DNA of 43,801 nucleotides from Acidobacteriota bacterium (GCA_022072205.1 JAJVID010000031.1:1-43801); one strand, 5' to 3'. Shown: positions 7,355 to 16,843, counted from the stretch's first letter. Notes: generated from the sequence alone by a model not told the origin. Translations and numbers: made by a program.

Positions 7355-9646
7355 TCAGTCCTTCGCGCCCAATCGGAAGGTCAACCCAGCCGTGACTCCG
7401 ATTGGATAACCTGGCGTCGCGTGAATGCGCGCGGCGACATCGGATCCGGGACTGATGCGCGATTCAAAATAATTCTGCGTTTCAAAATAGCGTTTATCGG
7501 TCAGGTTGTCTATCGAGAGATTGAAATCAAGGCGTCGCCGAATCCGTTTTGTCACGCTCAGGTCGAGCACGTCGAAACCTGAAGCGCGCACGCGCGGGTC
7601 TTCGCCGTCCAACCGGTAGTTGTTGATGTGGCGATAACGCAGCGATCCGCTCCAGCCTTTCCATCCGGCCAGCGTCAACGCGGCGTTGCTGGTCAGTTGC
7701 GGCGCGCTGTCAACATAAATTCTCGGCGCCGTCCCGCGATAAATAGCGTTCATCACGCGCGTCACGCCGCCGTTGAAGGCCAGATGGTTTGTCAGCTTGA
7801 TCGAGGTCTTCGCCTCGAATCCGTAAGCGCGGCTGGGACCTTTGAATTCAAAGCTGCCGTCGTCGGGGACGTAAACCTGCTCGTTCGACCGGTCAATCAG
7901 GAACAGATCGCCGCTCAGCGAAACCCGTTTGAAGTTGAGCGAGGCGCCGGTTTGGTAAAAATCAGTTGTCGAGACGCGCTCGCCGTCCGGACGTTGGACA
8001 ACGCCGCGCGCGTCCTGGCTCGAAATGCCGCGACCGTAATTGAAATAAAGCGTCAGCGGCGCGCGGTCTGTCGGTGTGATTGACAGGTTGAATTTCGGCT
8101 GGAAGCGCGACGCGCCTTGCGATCCGGAGGCCGCCCGATCAACGAGGTCGTCAACTCTGAAGCGAAAATAGTCGTAGCGCAGGCCGCCTTCGACGTGGAC
8201 GTGACCGCGAAAGAGGTCAACGCCTTGCTGGACGTAGCCTGCGGCGTTGGTCACGCGCGCGTTGCCTCTGGTCACGACGCTGACGGGCGCGCGATTGATC
8301 GAATTGTTTAGACCGACGTTGATCTGGTTGTCGTGAAAATTGGCGCCGGCGATCAGCAGCGCGCGCCGGCCGAAGAGTTTGTACGGCTGCAAAAATTGCG
8401 TGTTCACTCCCTCCTGCAAACGCGAATCGTGCTGCTGAATCTCGTCGCCGTTGACTTCGTCATTCAGGAAGAAAGTGAAGTTGGAGTAGAGATCGAAGAG
8501 CGAGCGTGCGACGAATCCATCGAGTTTAAACACGCTGCCTTTGCTCGACTCTTTTTTGAAGTATGCGCTGAAGAGGCCGCTGCGCACGCGCCCGCCATTT
8601 TCGGGATCAATGAAGCCGAAGCGGTCGAGCCGTCCGGCGTAAACTTCATCGAGCGGAATCTGGCCGGACGAAAAGAAATCGTTGCGGCCCAGATTGAATT
8701 TGAATCCGATGGATTTCGTCTCGCTCAGATTGCGAATGTAATTGCCGGTGATGTTGTCGCGTTTGTAATCGAGCGGGTTGATGAACGGCCCGTCCGTGCG
8801 GGAGCCTTCGTAAGCGATGATCGCCTTGCCGTTTTTCAATTCAGGGCTAAAGCCGAGAAATGTTCTGAATGTGCCAAACGATCCGCCCTGAAGGCGCGCG
8901 ATGAATTGTTCATCCAGCGATTCTTTCAGTCGGATGTGGACGACGCCGAGTCCTGAAAAATCGCCGTACTCGGCGCTGAACGGGCCGTTCAGGATGTCAA
9001 CGTCCTGCACCAGTTCAGGCGTCAGCGATTTCAACTGGCCCAGGTAGCCTTGCCCGTGACCTTGCGTGCCTTGATTCTGCTGCACGTTGTCCACCAGCAC
9101 TTTCAATCCGCCGCTCACTCCGCCGTGATCGAGGTTGAAACCGAAGCGGCGGATTTCGAGCGACTTGCCTCCGCCTTCGTGCTGCCCCGCGTTGATGCCC
9201 GCGTCGAGCGTGTGGAAGACCTGATCGTCGCGCGAAAAGAGCGTGTCGCGGTAAACGGCTTCGTTGCGGCGATCAATCGTCGGATCGAGTTGCGAGGCCG
9301 AGATGATCAGCCCGTCGTGAATTTTCGGGATGACGTATTCAATCTCGATCCGCAGGTTCTCCGACCGTTCGTCGGGCGCAATGGTTTTTTTCACGGTCGT
9401 GATGTTTTTGCCGGTGATCGCCAGAGTCACGGCTTCGCGCGGAACGGTGAGCGTGAAGTTGCCTTCGGCGTCGCTCTTCGCAGTTTGTTCGCCTGTCGCA
9501 GAGCGCGCCGTGATCGTCGCTCCGGCGACGGCTTCGTTTTTGCCGGTGACGAGCGAGCCGGAGATTGCTCGCGTGTTGTTTTGCGCGAGGGCGTGAACGC
9601 AGAAGAAAATTGTAAACAACGAGAACGTAAAGATGCGGGTGACCAT
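7355..9646 (-). CDS. TonB-dependent receptor with carboxypeptidase-regulatory-like domain
   Basis: 763 residues from the ATG at 9646, preceded by a strong AAGGAGGAG Shine-Dalgarno. Domains in order are a signal peptide (MVTRIFTFSLFTIFFCVHALA), a CarboxypepD_reg-like beta-sandwich (about 25-105, ISGSLVTGKNEAVAGATI), a plug (about 120-240, with VLVDNVQQNQGTQGHGQGYL and PFSAEYGDFSGLGVV) and a 22-strand-type barrel ending near LTFRLG. It imports a ligand across the outer membrane using TonB energy. The ligand is not deducible. Immediate co-transcription with the HupE/UreJ gene (23 bp upstream) hints at a metal such as nickel or cobalt, as HupE/UreJ proteins are linked to those metals. Confident for family, weak for ligand. 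Confidence 0.92.
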   Translation of the reverse strand: MVTRIFTFSLFTIFFCVHALAQNNTRAISGSLVTGKNEAVAGATITARSATGEQTAKSDAEGNFTLTVPREAVTLAITGKNITTVKKTIAPDERSENLRIEIEYVIPKIHDGLIISASQLDPTIDRRNEAVYRDTLFSRDDQVFHTLDAGINAGQHEGGGKSLEIRRFGFNLDHGGVSGGLKVLVDNVQQNQGTQGHGQGYLGQLKSLTPELVQDVDILNGPFSAEYGDFSGLGVVHIRLKESLDEQFIARLQGGSFGTFRTFLGFSPELKNGKAIIAYEGSRTDGPFINPLDYKRDNITGNYIRNLSETKSIGFKFNLGRNDFFSSGQIPLDEVYAGRLDRFGFIDPENGGRVRSGLFSAYFKKESSKGSVFKLDGFVARSLFDLYSNFTFFLNDEVNGDEIQQHDSRLQEGVNTQFLQPYKLFGRRALLIAGANFHDNQINVGLNNSINRAPVSVVTRGNARVTNAAGYVQQGVDLFRGHVHVEGGLRYDYFRFRVDDLVDRAASGSQGASRFQPKFNLSITPTDRAPLTLYFNYGRGISSQDARGVVQRPDGERVSTTDFYQTGASLNFKRVSLSGDLFLIDRSNEQVYVPDDGSFEFKGPSRAYGFEAKTSIKLTNHLAFNGGVTRVMNAIYRGTAPRIYVDSAPQLTSNAALTLAGWKGWSGSLRYRHINNYRLDGEDPRVRASGFDVLDLSVTKRIRRRLDFNLSIDNLTDKRYFETQNYFESRISPGSDVAARIHATPGYPIGVTAGLTFRLGAKD

Positions 9647-9669
9647 ATCCTTCTCCTCCTTCTCCAAAA

Positions 9670-10728
9670 TCAAAAAAATGTCCTTTCAATCAACCAGTAA
9701 CAGCCAGCCAGCGCGATCAGAATCGAGCAGGCCGGGACGTATCGAATGATGAATCCGGGTCGCTGGCGCAACTTCCAGATCAACGGCAGCGCGAGCGCGG
9801 CGATTGCGATCTGACCGGCCTCGACGCCGAAGTTGAACGCGAACAGCGGCGCGACCGCCCTGGCGCCAGCGCCGATGCCTAGTTCCTTGAGAGCCGATGC
9901 GAAGCCGAAACCATGCACGAGTCCGAACGCGAACGTCAACAGCCAGCGGCGTTTGATTTCGCGGCGGATGATGTTTTCAAGTCCGACGTAGATAATCGAA
10001 GCGGCGATCAGCGGTTCGACGACGCCCGGAGGGATGTTCACCACATCGAGCGTAGCCAGCGCCAGCGTGATCGAATGCGCGATGGTGAACGACGTGATGA
10101 CTTTCGCAGCTTCGCGCAGCGTCCCGCCCGCGATCAACAACGCGAACAGGAACGCCAGATGATCGAAGCCCAGCAGGATGTGTTCGACGCCAAGCAGCAG
10201 AAAAGCCCGGAAGGATTGCGGACGAGTATGAGACGCGATGGCCGGATCGCATTCAAACGAATTGTTCGCCGCGTCGAGCATCCGCTGTTCCAACACGTTT
10301 CCGTCAGCGCCGCGCAGAGACATAAACTGGCGATGCCCGCGCGCGAGTTTGGCGATCAACAGGGAACGCAAAACGAGCTTCGGCGCTTCGGGCGCGACGA
10401 ATTGCAAATCGAAATGAATCGCGTTGCTTTCGCCCGGCGTGACTGCGACGGACGATGGCGCGACATCTTTGCCGTCAACGCTGATCGTGAATGATTCTTT
10501 CGCCAATGATTCCAGCCCGGCGTCCGTCGGCGCAATCATCGCAATTTCGGCGTGCGAAAACGTGAGCCGCGCGGTGATCTTATTCCCGTCAAATTTCAAT
10601 TCAGCCGCGCTCAATCCCGGATCGTGCGCGAAGGCGGTGGCCACGGCGAGAATAAGAAAAACGAGCGCGAGGCAGATTGCGGGCGCGAAACGCGAAATGC
10701 GATTGGCGCGGTCTGTTTCGTTGGACAT
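9670..10728 (-). CDS. HupE/UreJ family membrane protein
   Basis: 352 residues from the ATG at 10728. It has a signal-anchor (about 15-38, ending AFAHDPG), an extracytoplasmic beta-rich domain of about 150 residues (LSAAELKFDGNKITARLTFSH), then six or seven transmembrane helices. The first helical region contains GVEHILLGFDHLAFLFALL, the His/Asp/His signature shared with HupE/UreJ proteins, and a later helix has GLVHGFGFA. HupE and UreJ are Ni(II) permeases in hydrogenase and urease clusters. This longer two-part form is uncharacterised, and no hydrogenase or urease gene is near. It lies between the DUF4331 gene and the TonB receptor gene, so an inner-membrane partner for metal or small-solute uptake is plausible. 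The longer frame to 10821 lacks support. Confidence 0.88.
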   Translation of the reverse strand: MSNETDRANRISRFAPAICLALVFLILAVATAFAHDPGLSAAELKFDGNKITARLTFSHAEIAMIAPTDAGLESLAKESFTISVDGKDVAPSSVAVTPGESNAIHFDLQFVAPEAPKLVLRSLLIAKLARGHRQFMSLRGADGNVLEQRMLDAANNSFECDPAIASHTRPQSFRAFLLLGVEHILLGFDHLAFLFALLIAGGTLREAAKVITSFTIAHSITLALATLDVVNIPPGVVEPLIAASIIYVGLENIIRREIKRRWLLTFAFGLVHGFGFASALKELGIGAGARAVAPLFAFNFGVEAGQIAIAALALPLIWKLRQRPGFIIRYVPACSILIALAGCYWLIERTFF

Positions 10729-10765
10729 TTCGATTCTCACATCCAATAGGAAAGGGGAAAAAAGA

Positions 10766-10956
10766 AGACAGGACTTACAGGATTTTCCAGAGCGCCTTTC
10801 GGAAAAGGGCATGGAGTTCAAACTTTAGTTTGCCGCTTGGTTTGCTCGAAAATGGAGGTCGCAAGCTGAAGCTTGAACTCCATGCCTTTTTTTCATTGTT
10901 TCCGGGCGTCGCCAAGTGACATGAACAACTCTGGTCAATCCTGCAAATCCTGTCTA
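10766..10956. repeat. Nested inverted repeats, family B
   Basis: The outer arms 10766-10792 and 10930-10956 are imperfect reverse complements of the 'ACAGGATTTACAGGAT' type. Within them a second pair, 10809-10833 and 10861-10885, is complementary over 25 bases with 3 mismatches, followed by a run of seven T (10887-10893) that could terminate rightward transcription. The structure fills most of the gap between the DUF4331 gene and the HupE/UreJ gene. Confidence 0.8.
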
Positions 10957-10969
10957 TGCGGGTTTCAGC

Positions 10970-12511
10970 TTACTGCGAGAAGCCGACGATCTTGCGGCCG
11001 TTTTGCGGCGTTGATTCGTACGGGAAGACTTTGTTGAAGCCCAACTCGTTCGCCGTCACGCCGTCATAGTTGCCCTTGAACGGATCGTTGATCTTCAGGT
11101 TGGCCGGATCGCGCAGATCGCTCAGCAGCGCGATGATCGCGATGTCGGTCACGTCGTCGCCGAAGCGGCGTCCGTTCGGCCATCCGCCGGGCACGAAGAA
11201 TTTGCCGGCGGGCAATCCCAGAAACTGGCTTGGCAGACGGAACGGATGTCCGGCTGCGCGGCTTTCCAGAATGTCGCCGCCGAAGATGCTCAACCGCGAA
11301 AAGCCCATGTCGTCGGGGTTCTTCGGATCGTTCGGGCCGTTGCCCGCCAGCCTGACCGGATCGGTCGAAAGATCAACCTTGATCAGGTCGGGAATGTAGA
11401 TCGCGGCAATGTCGGCGCGGTTCTTGTCAATCGCCAGTTGCTGACCGCCGCCGATCAACAGGTTGATCAACGTGGCCAGTTCGGGATTTTCGGCGTATTT
11501 GCGAAAGATCTGCGAATCAACGTTCGGCAGTGTGCGGCTGTAAGTGTCCTTGTCTTCCAACGCGACCAGGCCTTCGTTGAAGAGCGGGTTGCCCTGGCGC
11601 GCGACCTGAACGTATTGCGGGCGGCGGATAAGATCGAGGATGCCTCGGCCGCTGCCTTGCATTTGAACCATCGAACGGCTGGTCGTCGCAAACACGCCGA
11701 CTGTCTGCTGATCGCCGCCGAGTTCGCTCAGCGGAACGCGCAACGAAATCAGATGCAGGTTGAATCCACCCTGCGAGTCTTTGCCGGGATTGCGCAGTTT
11801 CAGCAGGTCGAAGACAGATTGAATGTCGGCGTAAAAGCCGTCATCGCGCTGGCCCGCGAACGCTGTGTAGCCGCTGGGGAAAGTCGTGATGGCCTGCTGG
11901 GTATATTTGTCCAGTTCGGCTCTGGTGGCCACGCCTTTGCGCGCGGGGTTTTCGCCGTTGTCGCCTTCGTTGTAAAAAGGCGTGGCGTTGCCCTGGTTGT
12001 TCGGCGGGACGACGCCCGCGCCGAGTTGCGTGGCCGTGCCTGCGCGGTTGTCAATCTTCGTGACGGTGTAAGTCTGCGTCAGGTTCTGGGCCGCGTCATC
12101 AATGTCCTGAACCACGCCGAGGTAAGACTGAAGAATCGTCTTGCTGTTTTTGAACTTCGTTTGAAACTCGAAGCGATATGTGATGGTCGGGCGTCCGGCG
12201 GCGATGTCATTGCCGAGCGCGACGTGAATCTCGTAACGCACGTTGTCATCGAAGTTGTATTTGTTCGGGCCGATGCCGGGGTTCTGGTGCGGATAGACTC
12301 CGAGCGCGAGGTTCAACGCTTTATTGCCGTTCTGATCCGGCCTGACGAAGGCGTAAACATCGGTCGTGTTGGCCGACGGATCGCGCGTGATCAGCGGCGC
12401 GTCCATGTGGCTCGAAGCGAGCGCCGGGACTGAAAGCGTCGGCGCCAGTCCCATCACGGCGACGAGCGCCAGCGCCAACGCGCGCCGAAATTTAAAAGTA
12501 GTTCCGTTCAT
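10970..12511 (-). CDS. DUF4331 domain-containing secreted protein
   Basis: 513 residues. It starts at an ATG with AAGGAG nine bases upstream and has a signal peptide ending near ALASSHMDAPL. The segment SSHMDAPLITRDPSANTTDV is the diagnostic start of DUF4331, followed by YAFVRPDQNGNKALNLALGV. Downstream are further conserved blocks (NVRYEIHVALGND, LRVPLSELGG, PVRLAGNGPNDPKNPDDMGF). The family is periplasmic or surface-located and has no proven function. It occurs near TPR, HupE/UreJ and TonB receptor genes in several phyla by recall, as here. The protein probably acts outside the inner membrane with those neighbours. Inverted repeats lie on both sides. Family call sure, role unknown. Confidence 0.93.
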   Translation of the reverse strand: MNGTTFKFRRALALALVAVMGLAPTLSVPALASSHMDAPLITRDPSANTTDVYAFVRPDQNGNKALNLALGVYPHQNPGIGPNKYNFDDNVRYEIHVALGNDIAAGRPTITYRFEFQTKFKNSKTILQSYLGVVQDIDDAAQNLTQTYTVTKIDNRAGTATQLGAGVVPPNNQGNATPFYNEGDNGENPARKGVATRAELDKYTQQAITTFPSGYTAFAGQRDDGFYADIQSVFDLLKLRNPGKDSQGGFNLHLISLRVPLSELGGDQQTVGVFATTSRSMVQMQGSGRGILDLIRRPQYVQVARQGNPLFNEGLVALEDKDTYSRTLPNVDSQIFRKYAENPELATLINLLIGGGQQLAIDKNRADIAAIYIPDLIKVDLSTDPVRLAGNGPNDPKNPDDMGFSRLSIFGGDILESRAAGHPFRLPSQFLGLPAGKFFVPGGWPNGRRFGDDVTDIAIIALLSDLRDPANLKINDPFKGNYDGVTANELGFNKVFPYESTPQNGRKIVGFSQ

Positions 12512-12532
12512 TCTTTCTTCTCCTTAAAAATC

Positions 12533-12634
12533 CTGGGAGCGCACGCATCCTTGCGTGCCCGGTTTCAGCCGCGCTTGCCTTCCAGCAAGCCCCCACTGCC
12601 AGAGCCGCGCACGCAAGGATGCGTGCGCTCCCAG
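12533..12634. repeat. Perfect inverted repeat, family C
   Basis: The arms 12533-12558 and 12609-12634 are exact 26-base reverse complements (CTGGGAGCGCACGCATCC...) separated by 50 bases. Each arm holds a smaller dyad (GCACGCA / TGCGTGC). It sits in the gap between the TPR lipoprotein gene and the DUF4331 gene on the same strand. The 50-base spacer holds no gene. Confidence 0.92.
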
Positions 12635-12685
12635 AGTTGATCTGTGGGTTGTAATTCAGGGAGCTTTCTCTCTCCCCACTTCGGC

Positions 12686-14017
12686 TCAAACGGACTTCAG
12701 TTGTTTGAGCCGAATCCTTTCGCCAGGCAGCAGCGCCGATTCGATCTTCGCCGCCTTGCCGGCATAAATCTTCGCCTGTTTGATTTCGCCCGCCTGCGCG
12801 GCGATTGAAGCGGCGTGCAGGTAGAGCCGCGCGTCGGCTGTGCCGAGCGTCAACGCCGATTGCATCGTCTTCCAGGCTTCGGACGCGTTTCCGTTCGCGG
12901 CTTGCGCCCAGGCCAGCGCGTCGAGCGTGTAAATGTCCCGGCGGTTTTTCAGGTCTTCTTCCGCGAGCCGGAGCGCGTCGCCGGGTTGTTGGCCGCGCGT
13001 CGCCAGAAAGAGCGAGAACGTGCGCGGGTCGTTGGCCGGGCCGGTCGCGGCCAATTGCGATTCAATCTTCGCCGCTTCGTCGTCGCGTTTCGCCGAGCGC
13101 AGCGCGTCGGCCAGCGTCCATTGATATTCGGGCAGCGGGTTGATTTGCGCGGCGCGTTCGAGCGTGGCGATGGCTTCGTCCATCCTGCCTTCGGCGAGCA
13201 GCGCGCGCCCGCGAGCCAGCAGCGCCGGAGCGTAATTCGATTGCATCTGCAACGCCGCGTCGCACATCGCGTGAGCCTGTTTCAAACGGCCCGCCTGCAA
13301 TTCGTAAATCGCCAGCTTGCTCCACGCCCACGCCGACGATTCGGGATCGCCCTGCCCGGCGGCTTGCGCGGCCATCAGCATCAATGCGCGGGCGCCGTCA
13401 ATGTCGCCTCTGAGCCAGCGGACGTGCGCGGCGCGGCTGTAAGCCTGCGGCCCCGGCCGCATCTCCATCATTTTTTGATAAGCCGCGACGGCGTCATCCA
13501 TCTTGCCCTGTTCGATCAACACGTCGCCGAGCAATCCGAAGTCGTAAGCCAGGCCGCGTCGTTCGACCAATTCGCGCGCGATCTTTTCAGCTTCGGCGAA
13601 ACGGTGGAGATTGTGCAGCGCGTGGCCTCGCAGCAGCAGCGCGGCGGAGCGGATTGATTCGGGATTCGAGAGAGCTTTGTTGGGCGCCTGCTTTTCGCCT
13701 TGTTTGGAATCGAGGCAGAGCGCGCACTGTTCGGCGATTTTGTAAAAACCGGGATCGAAACTGACACGGGCTTTTTCGACAAAGCTCCAGCCGAGTTTTT
13801 CAATCAGTGCGGTCGTCTGAAACGGTTTTGAGTTCGAGCGGATGTCTTGTTGAAGGCGCGCGATCTCCTGATCAATCTTCGCGTCGCCCGAATGCGCGGC
13901 GAGCGCGATCTGGCAAGGCGCGGCTACGTTTGCCGTTGTGTCGCCGCTTGCCGAGCGGCAGGCGTTTAACGCGATCAGAGATGAGATGAACAGAATGGAA
14001 TAAGTCAGTCGTCGCAT
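12686..14017 (-). CDS. Tetratricopeptide repeat lipoprotein
   Basis: 443 residues from the ATG at 14017, with GAGG ten bases upstream. The signal is a type II lipoprotein signal (MRRLTYSILFISSLIALNAC) with lipobox cysteine at residue 20, so the protein is membrane-anchored, probably facing the periplasm. The rest is helical with at least six TPR-like units, for example GHALHNLHRFAEAEKIAREL, GDVLIEQGKMDDAVAAYQKM, ARGRALLAEGRMDEAIATLE and IYTLDALAWAQAANGNASEA. TPR arrays bind partner proteins. The gene lies between the DUF4394/Solibacter-type protein and the DUF4331 gene. It is a likely scaffold of this envelope cluster. Confidence 0.88.
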   Translation of the reverse strand: MRRLTYSILFISSLIALNACRSASGDTTANVAAPCQIALAAHSGDAKIDQEIARLQQDIRSNSKPFQTTALIEKLGWSFVEKARVSFDPGFYKIAEQCALCLDSKQGEKQAPNKALSNPESIRSAALLLRGHALHNLHRFAEAEKIARELVERRGLAYDFGLLGDVLIEQGKMDDAVAAYQKMMEMRPGPQAYSRAAHVRWLRGDIDGARALMLMAAQAAGQGDPESSAWAWSKLAIYELQAGRLKQAHAMCDAALQMQSNYAPALLARGRALLAEGRMDEAIATLERAAQINPLPEYQWTLADALRSAKRDDEAAKIESQLAATGPANDPRTFSLFLATRGQQPGDALRLAEEDLKNRRDIYTLDALAWAQAANGNASEAWKTMQSALTLGTADARLYLHAASIAAQAGEIKQAKIYAGKAAKIESALLPGERIRLKQLKSV

Positions 14018-14036
14018 TTTGTTTTCCTCGATGACT

Positions 14037-14107
14037 TCCTGGATGCGCATCGCTTTCAGCGTGCCGCCTCACCGAAGCAGCACGCTGGAAGCGATGCGCG
14101 CCCAGGA
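14037..14107. repeat. Imperfect inverted repeat, family D
   Basis: The arms 14037-14064 and 14080-14107 are complementary over 28 bases with about 3 mismatches (TCCTGGATGCGCATCGCTTT...), with a 15-base loop. The element fills the gap between the DUF4394 gene stop and the TPR gene start and lies within 25 bases of both. Confidence 0.88.
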
Positions 14108-14110
14108 TTT

Positions 14111-16597
14111 TTACTGTGTCACGACTCGCCGCGATGTCAGCCGGTCGAAGCGCGAATCCGGATTTATCTCCTCGTCATCCGGCGCGATTCTCTTGAGCGT
14201 CACTGCGCGTCCGGGCTGGCGCAGATTCGCTTCGGCTTCCGCGTCGGCGCTCAGGCTGGTTGCGCGAGCGAGCGAGAGCGTGTAAGCGCCCGTCGCGTTC
14301 GGAGCGAACGGCGTCGCGATGACGACGTACACGCCTGTTTCTGGCAGCGTCGCGGTGATCTGCGCATCTTTGCCGCCGCCGCTGTTGTCGTCGGCTGCGA
14401 CTGTGTTGCCGTTGTTGCGATTGAGGATCAGCAGCGGATCGAAGGCGGACGAACTCATCCTGATTTCGACGCGGTCGCCCGACGCGCCCGTGAACCAGAA
14501 GGCGTCGAGGAAATCCCCGGCCGCCGTTTGAAGATCGCCCGCCGCGATCGCGCCGCTGATGTTTGCGCCAACGCTCGCCGGCTGAACCGCATTGCCAACG
14601 AGCCGAACGGTGTAACCGCCGGCGCCGTTCTCTTCAGTTTCCGCGCTGGTCACGAACAACACGTAGTCGCCGCTCTCCTGCAGCACGGTCAGCAACAGCG
14701 CGTTGTTATTCACGACATCGCCTTCGCCCAGTCCTCCAAGATTGTCGTCAGCCGCAATCGGCTTCAACGATCCGTCGGCGTTGCGTTTGTAAAGCACAGC
14801 CGCCGCGTCGAAGACCGACGAGCGGACATCAATCGCGATGCCGGTCGCGGCGGTCGCCGTGAAGCGGTAAGCGTCGAAGAAGAACGTGCGGCCCGCGTCA
14901 TCGCGCAGAACCTGATCGCCCGCGCTCAGCGCGCCGCCGACGGTTTGGCCAAGCGCGATCGGTTGCAGATTGATCGCGGGCGGAGCGCCGCCGATGGTCA
15001 AGGTGACAAAGTTGGACGGCTGCCCGTTGACCACGAGCCGCAACCGGACGCGTCCGAATCCTGAAAGCTCAGGAGGCAGAACGACGTTGACTTGATCCAG
15101 TCCGTCGAAGTCCGGATGTTTGCCCGCGAAGGCGACGGTCGCCGGAACGCCTTGAACAGTCGCGGTCACGGCTTCGGCGACTCCGTTGGCGTCGTTCGGA
15201 TTGTCGGCGCGCGCGTTGCGAATGCCCGTGCCGAACAACACCAGATAAGTCGGTTTGGCTCTCGTTCCCGGATCAACCGGGCGTTCGCTGCGGTCGGGAT
15301 TGAGCAGCGATTGAAACGCCACGCCGTCCGAAGTCGCAAAGCCCGCCGCCGTGCCCGTGCCGCTGGCATTGGCCGTGAACAGTCCCGGCGCGGCGCGATT
15401 GATCGAGACCGTGCCTGAACGCGTCGCGCCCGTCGCGTCGGTGATCGTGAAGACCGCCGCTCCATCGGCGACGTTGCCCGGCACGCGCAGGTTGATCTGG
15501 CCCGGCGCTGCGAAAAACAGGCTGGCGTCGGTTCCGTTGACCGAAACCTTGACGCCGCCGAGCGTGGTCGGAAGCGGAAGCGTGTTGGCGATGGCGGCTT
15601 GATTGTTTTGCGTCTGGAAAGGGCCGAAGACCGCCGCGATGGTGTCGGGCGCGAGCGTGTCGGCGGAGAAGCTGGCCGCGTTGACGACTGCGAAACCGGC
15701 TTGCTGCGCCGTCGGGATGAACGTGATGGGAATCGCGATGTCGCGGATGATCGCGCTCGCCCCGATGTTACCGATCAGCGTGGCCGCGCCGGTGTTGAGA
15801 TTGATCGAATAGAGCGAAGAACTGGAAGCGCCTTGAGTGGTGAGCGACGCGAATGCCAGGTCGTTCGGCGCGGCGATGTCGAAGCCGATCTGATCGCTGG
15901 TGTTGACGCCGAGCGCGCCGATGGTCGAGAGCCGCCCGTTGTTCGGCGAATCGGGCGCGCCGCCGATTGAACCTTGCCTGACCAGAATGTCCAGGTTGGA
16001 ATCAATGCCGTAAAGCGTGGTTGTCGTCGCGCCGTTGAAACTATTTGTGTAAGCGGAGCCAACGACGTTGGGATTGGCGCTCGCGTTCGCGTCGCCCGTC
16101 GCGTAAGCCAGCGTGGTGTCGGTGTTCGTGACCGCGCCGGTGTCGGGGTTCAAACGCAGATTTTGCTCCGCGTCGCTGGTCAGGCGGATGCGGTCGGGCA
16201 AGGGATTGAAATCAACGCCGAACGCCGTTCCGTTCAAAGCGGGCGTGAAAGCGGCGGAGCCTGCGGGCGTCGCCGCGCCGGTTGTAATGTTGATGTTGTA
16301 AACACGGCTGGCGCTGCTGACGCCGTAAAGTTGATTGTTGCGCGGGCGGAAATCAATTCCGGCAATCGTCTCGCCCTGCGCCAATCCGGTGATGGCGACC
16401 GTGCTCGCAATGACGCCTGGCGTCGCCGCGTTGAAGCTGACCAGATTATTTGCGGTGGTGACTGCGTAAACCGTCGGGCCGGTCTGTGCGGTTTGCGCGC
16501 CAGCGCCTGACGGAGCTTTGAGCGCCAGGCCGAGCAATCCAAACAAAGCGATTGTCAAAACAAATACGTGAAAAGAATTTTTCTTACCGAGTCTCAT
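14111..16597 (-). CDS. DUF4394 and Solibacter-type C-terminal domain secreted protein
   Basis: 828 residues from the ATG at 16597; a GGAGG lies 10 bases upstream, and a second ATG 30 bases further out is possible. Domains in order: a signal peptide (about 1-35); a DUF4394 beta-propeller-like domain (about 40-295; repeated LYGVSSASRVYNIN-type blades); a Solibacter C-terminal-type domain (about 310-545; AGFAVVNAASFSADTLAP, then SLFFAAPGQINLRVP and LFGTGIRN); and two pre-peptidase C-terminal (PPC)-like domains (about 560-680 and 685-795; FDAYRFTATAATGIAIDVRS, AADDNSGGG). No catalytic domain is visible. It is probably a cell-surface adhesion or display protein. The Solibacter-type domain is the main hint of Acidobacteriota. 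It may head the cluster down to the TonB receptor. Confidence 0.85.
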   Translation of the reverse strand: MRLGKKNSFHVFVLTIALFGLLGLALKAPSGAGAQTAQTGPTVYAVTTANNLVSFNAATPGVIASTVAITGLAQGETIAGIDFRPRNNQLYGVSSASRVYNINITTGAATPAGSAAFTPALNGTAFGVDFNPLPDRIRLTSDAEQNLRLNPDTGAVTNTDTTLAYATGDANASANPNVVGSAYTNSFNGATTTTLYGIDSNLDILVRQGSIGGAPDSPNNGRLSTIGALGVNTSDQIGFDIAAPNDLAFASLTTQGASSSSLYSINLNTGAATLIGNIGASAIIRDIAIPITFIPTAQQAGFAVVNAASFSADTLAPDTIAAVFGPFQTQNNQAAIANTLPLPTTLGGVKVSVNGTDASLFFAAPGQINLRVPGNVADGAAVFTITDATGATRSGTVSINRAAPGLFTANASGTGTAAGFATSDGVAFQSLLNPDRSERPVDPGTRAKPTYLVLFGTGIRNARADNPNDANGVAEAVTATVQGVPATVAFAGKHPDFDGLDQVNVVLPPELSGFGRVRLRLVVNGQPSNFVTLTIGGAPPAINLQPIALGQTVGGALSAGDQVLRDDAGRTFFFDAYRFTATAATGIAIDVRSSVFDAAAVLYKRNADGSLKPIAADDNLGGLGEGDVVNNNALLLTVLQESGDYVLFVTSAETEENGAGGYTVRLVGNAVQPASVGANISGAIAAGDLQTAAGDFLDAFWFTGASGDRVEIRMSSSAFDPLLILNRNNGNTVAADDNSGGGKDAQITATLPETGVYVVIATPFAPNATGAYTLSLARATSLSADAEAEANLRQPGRAVTLKRIAPDDEEINPDSRFDRLTSRRVVTQ

Positions 16598-16769
16598 TGA
16601 AGACAAACCTCCCCCTTCGAGCCACAAAGGCCCGTGAATAAATAGCTCAAGGTGTTCGTTGATTAAGTGATGACCAGAGCCAGTTCTCTTGTCGCGTTTC
16701 GACTGGCTTTACGGGAAGGTCTGTTAGGTCGGATTGCAGAGCAAGGAGAAAAATAATAAACGGCGTTGA

Positions 16770-16832
16770 AAATGACGGCGAGCGTAACTTCGTTTACATA
16801 GATTATTGACGAAGCTGCGCTCGCCGTCATTT
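16770..16832. repeat. Imperfect inverted repeat, family E
   Basis: The arms 16770-16793 and 16809-16832 (AAATGACGGCGAGCG...) are complementary with 2 mismatches over 24 bases around a 15-base AT-rich loop. The element lies between the SDR gene stop and the DUF4394 gene start. The remaining intergenic bases 16598-16769 hold nothing recognised. Confidence 0.88.
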
Positions 16833-16843
16833 GCACCGCCGAT

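Noticed and set aside
11246..12433. 395-codon plus-strand frame
   Set aside because: Antisense to the DUF4331 protein, which has its own signal peptide and Shine-Dalgarno.
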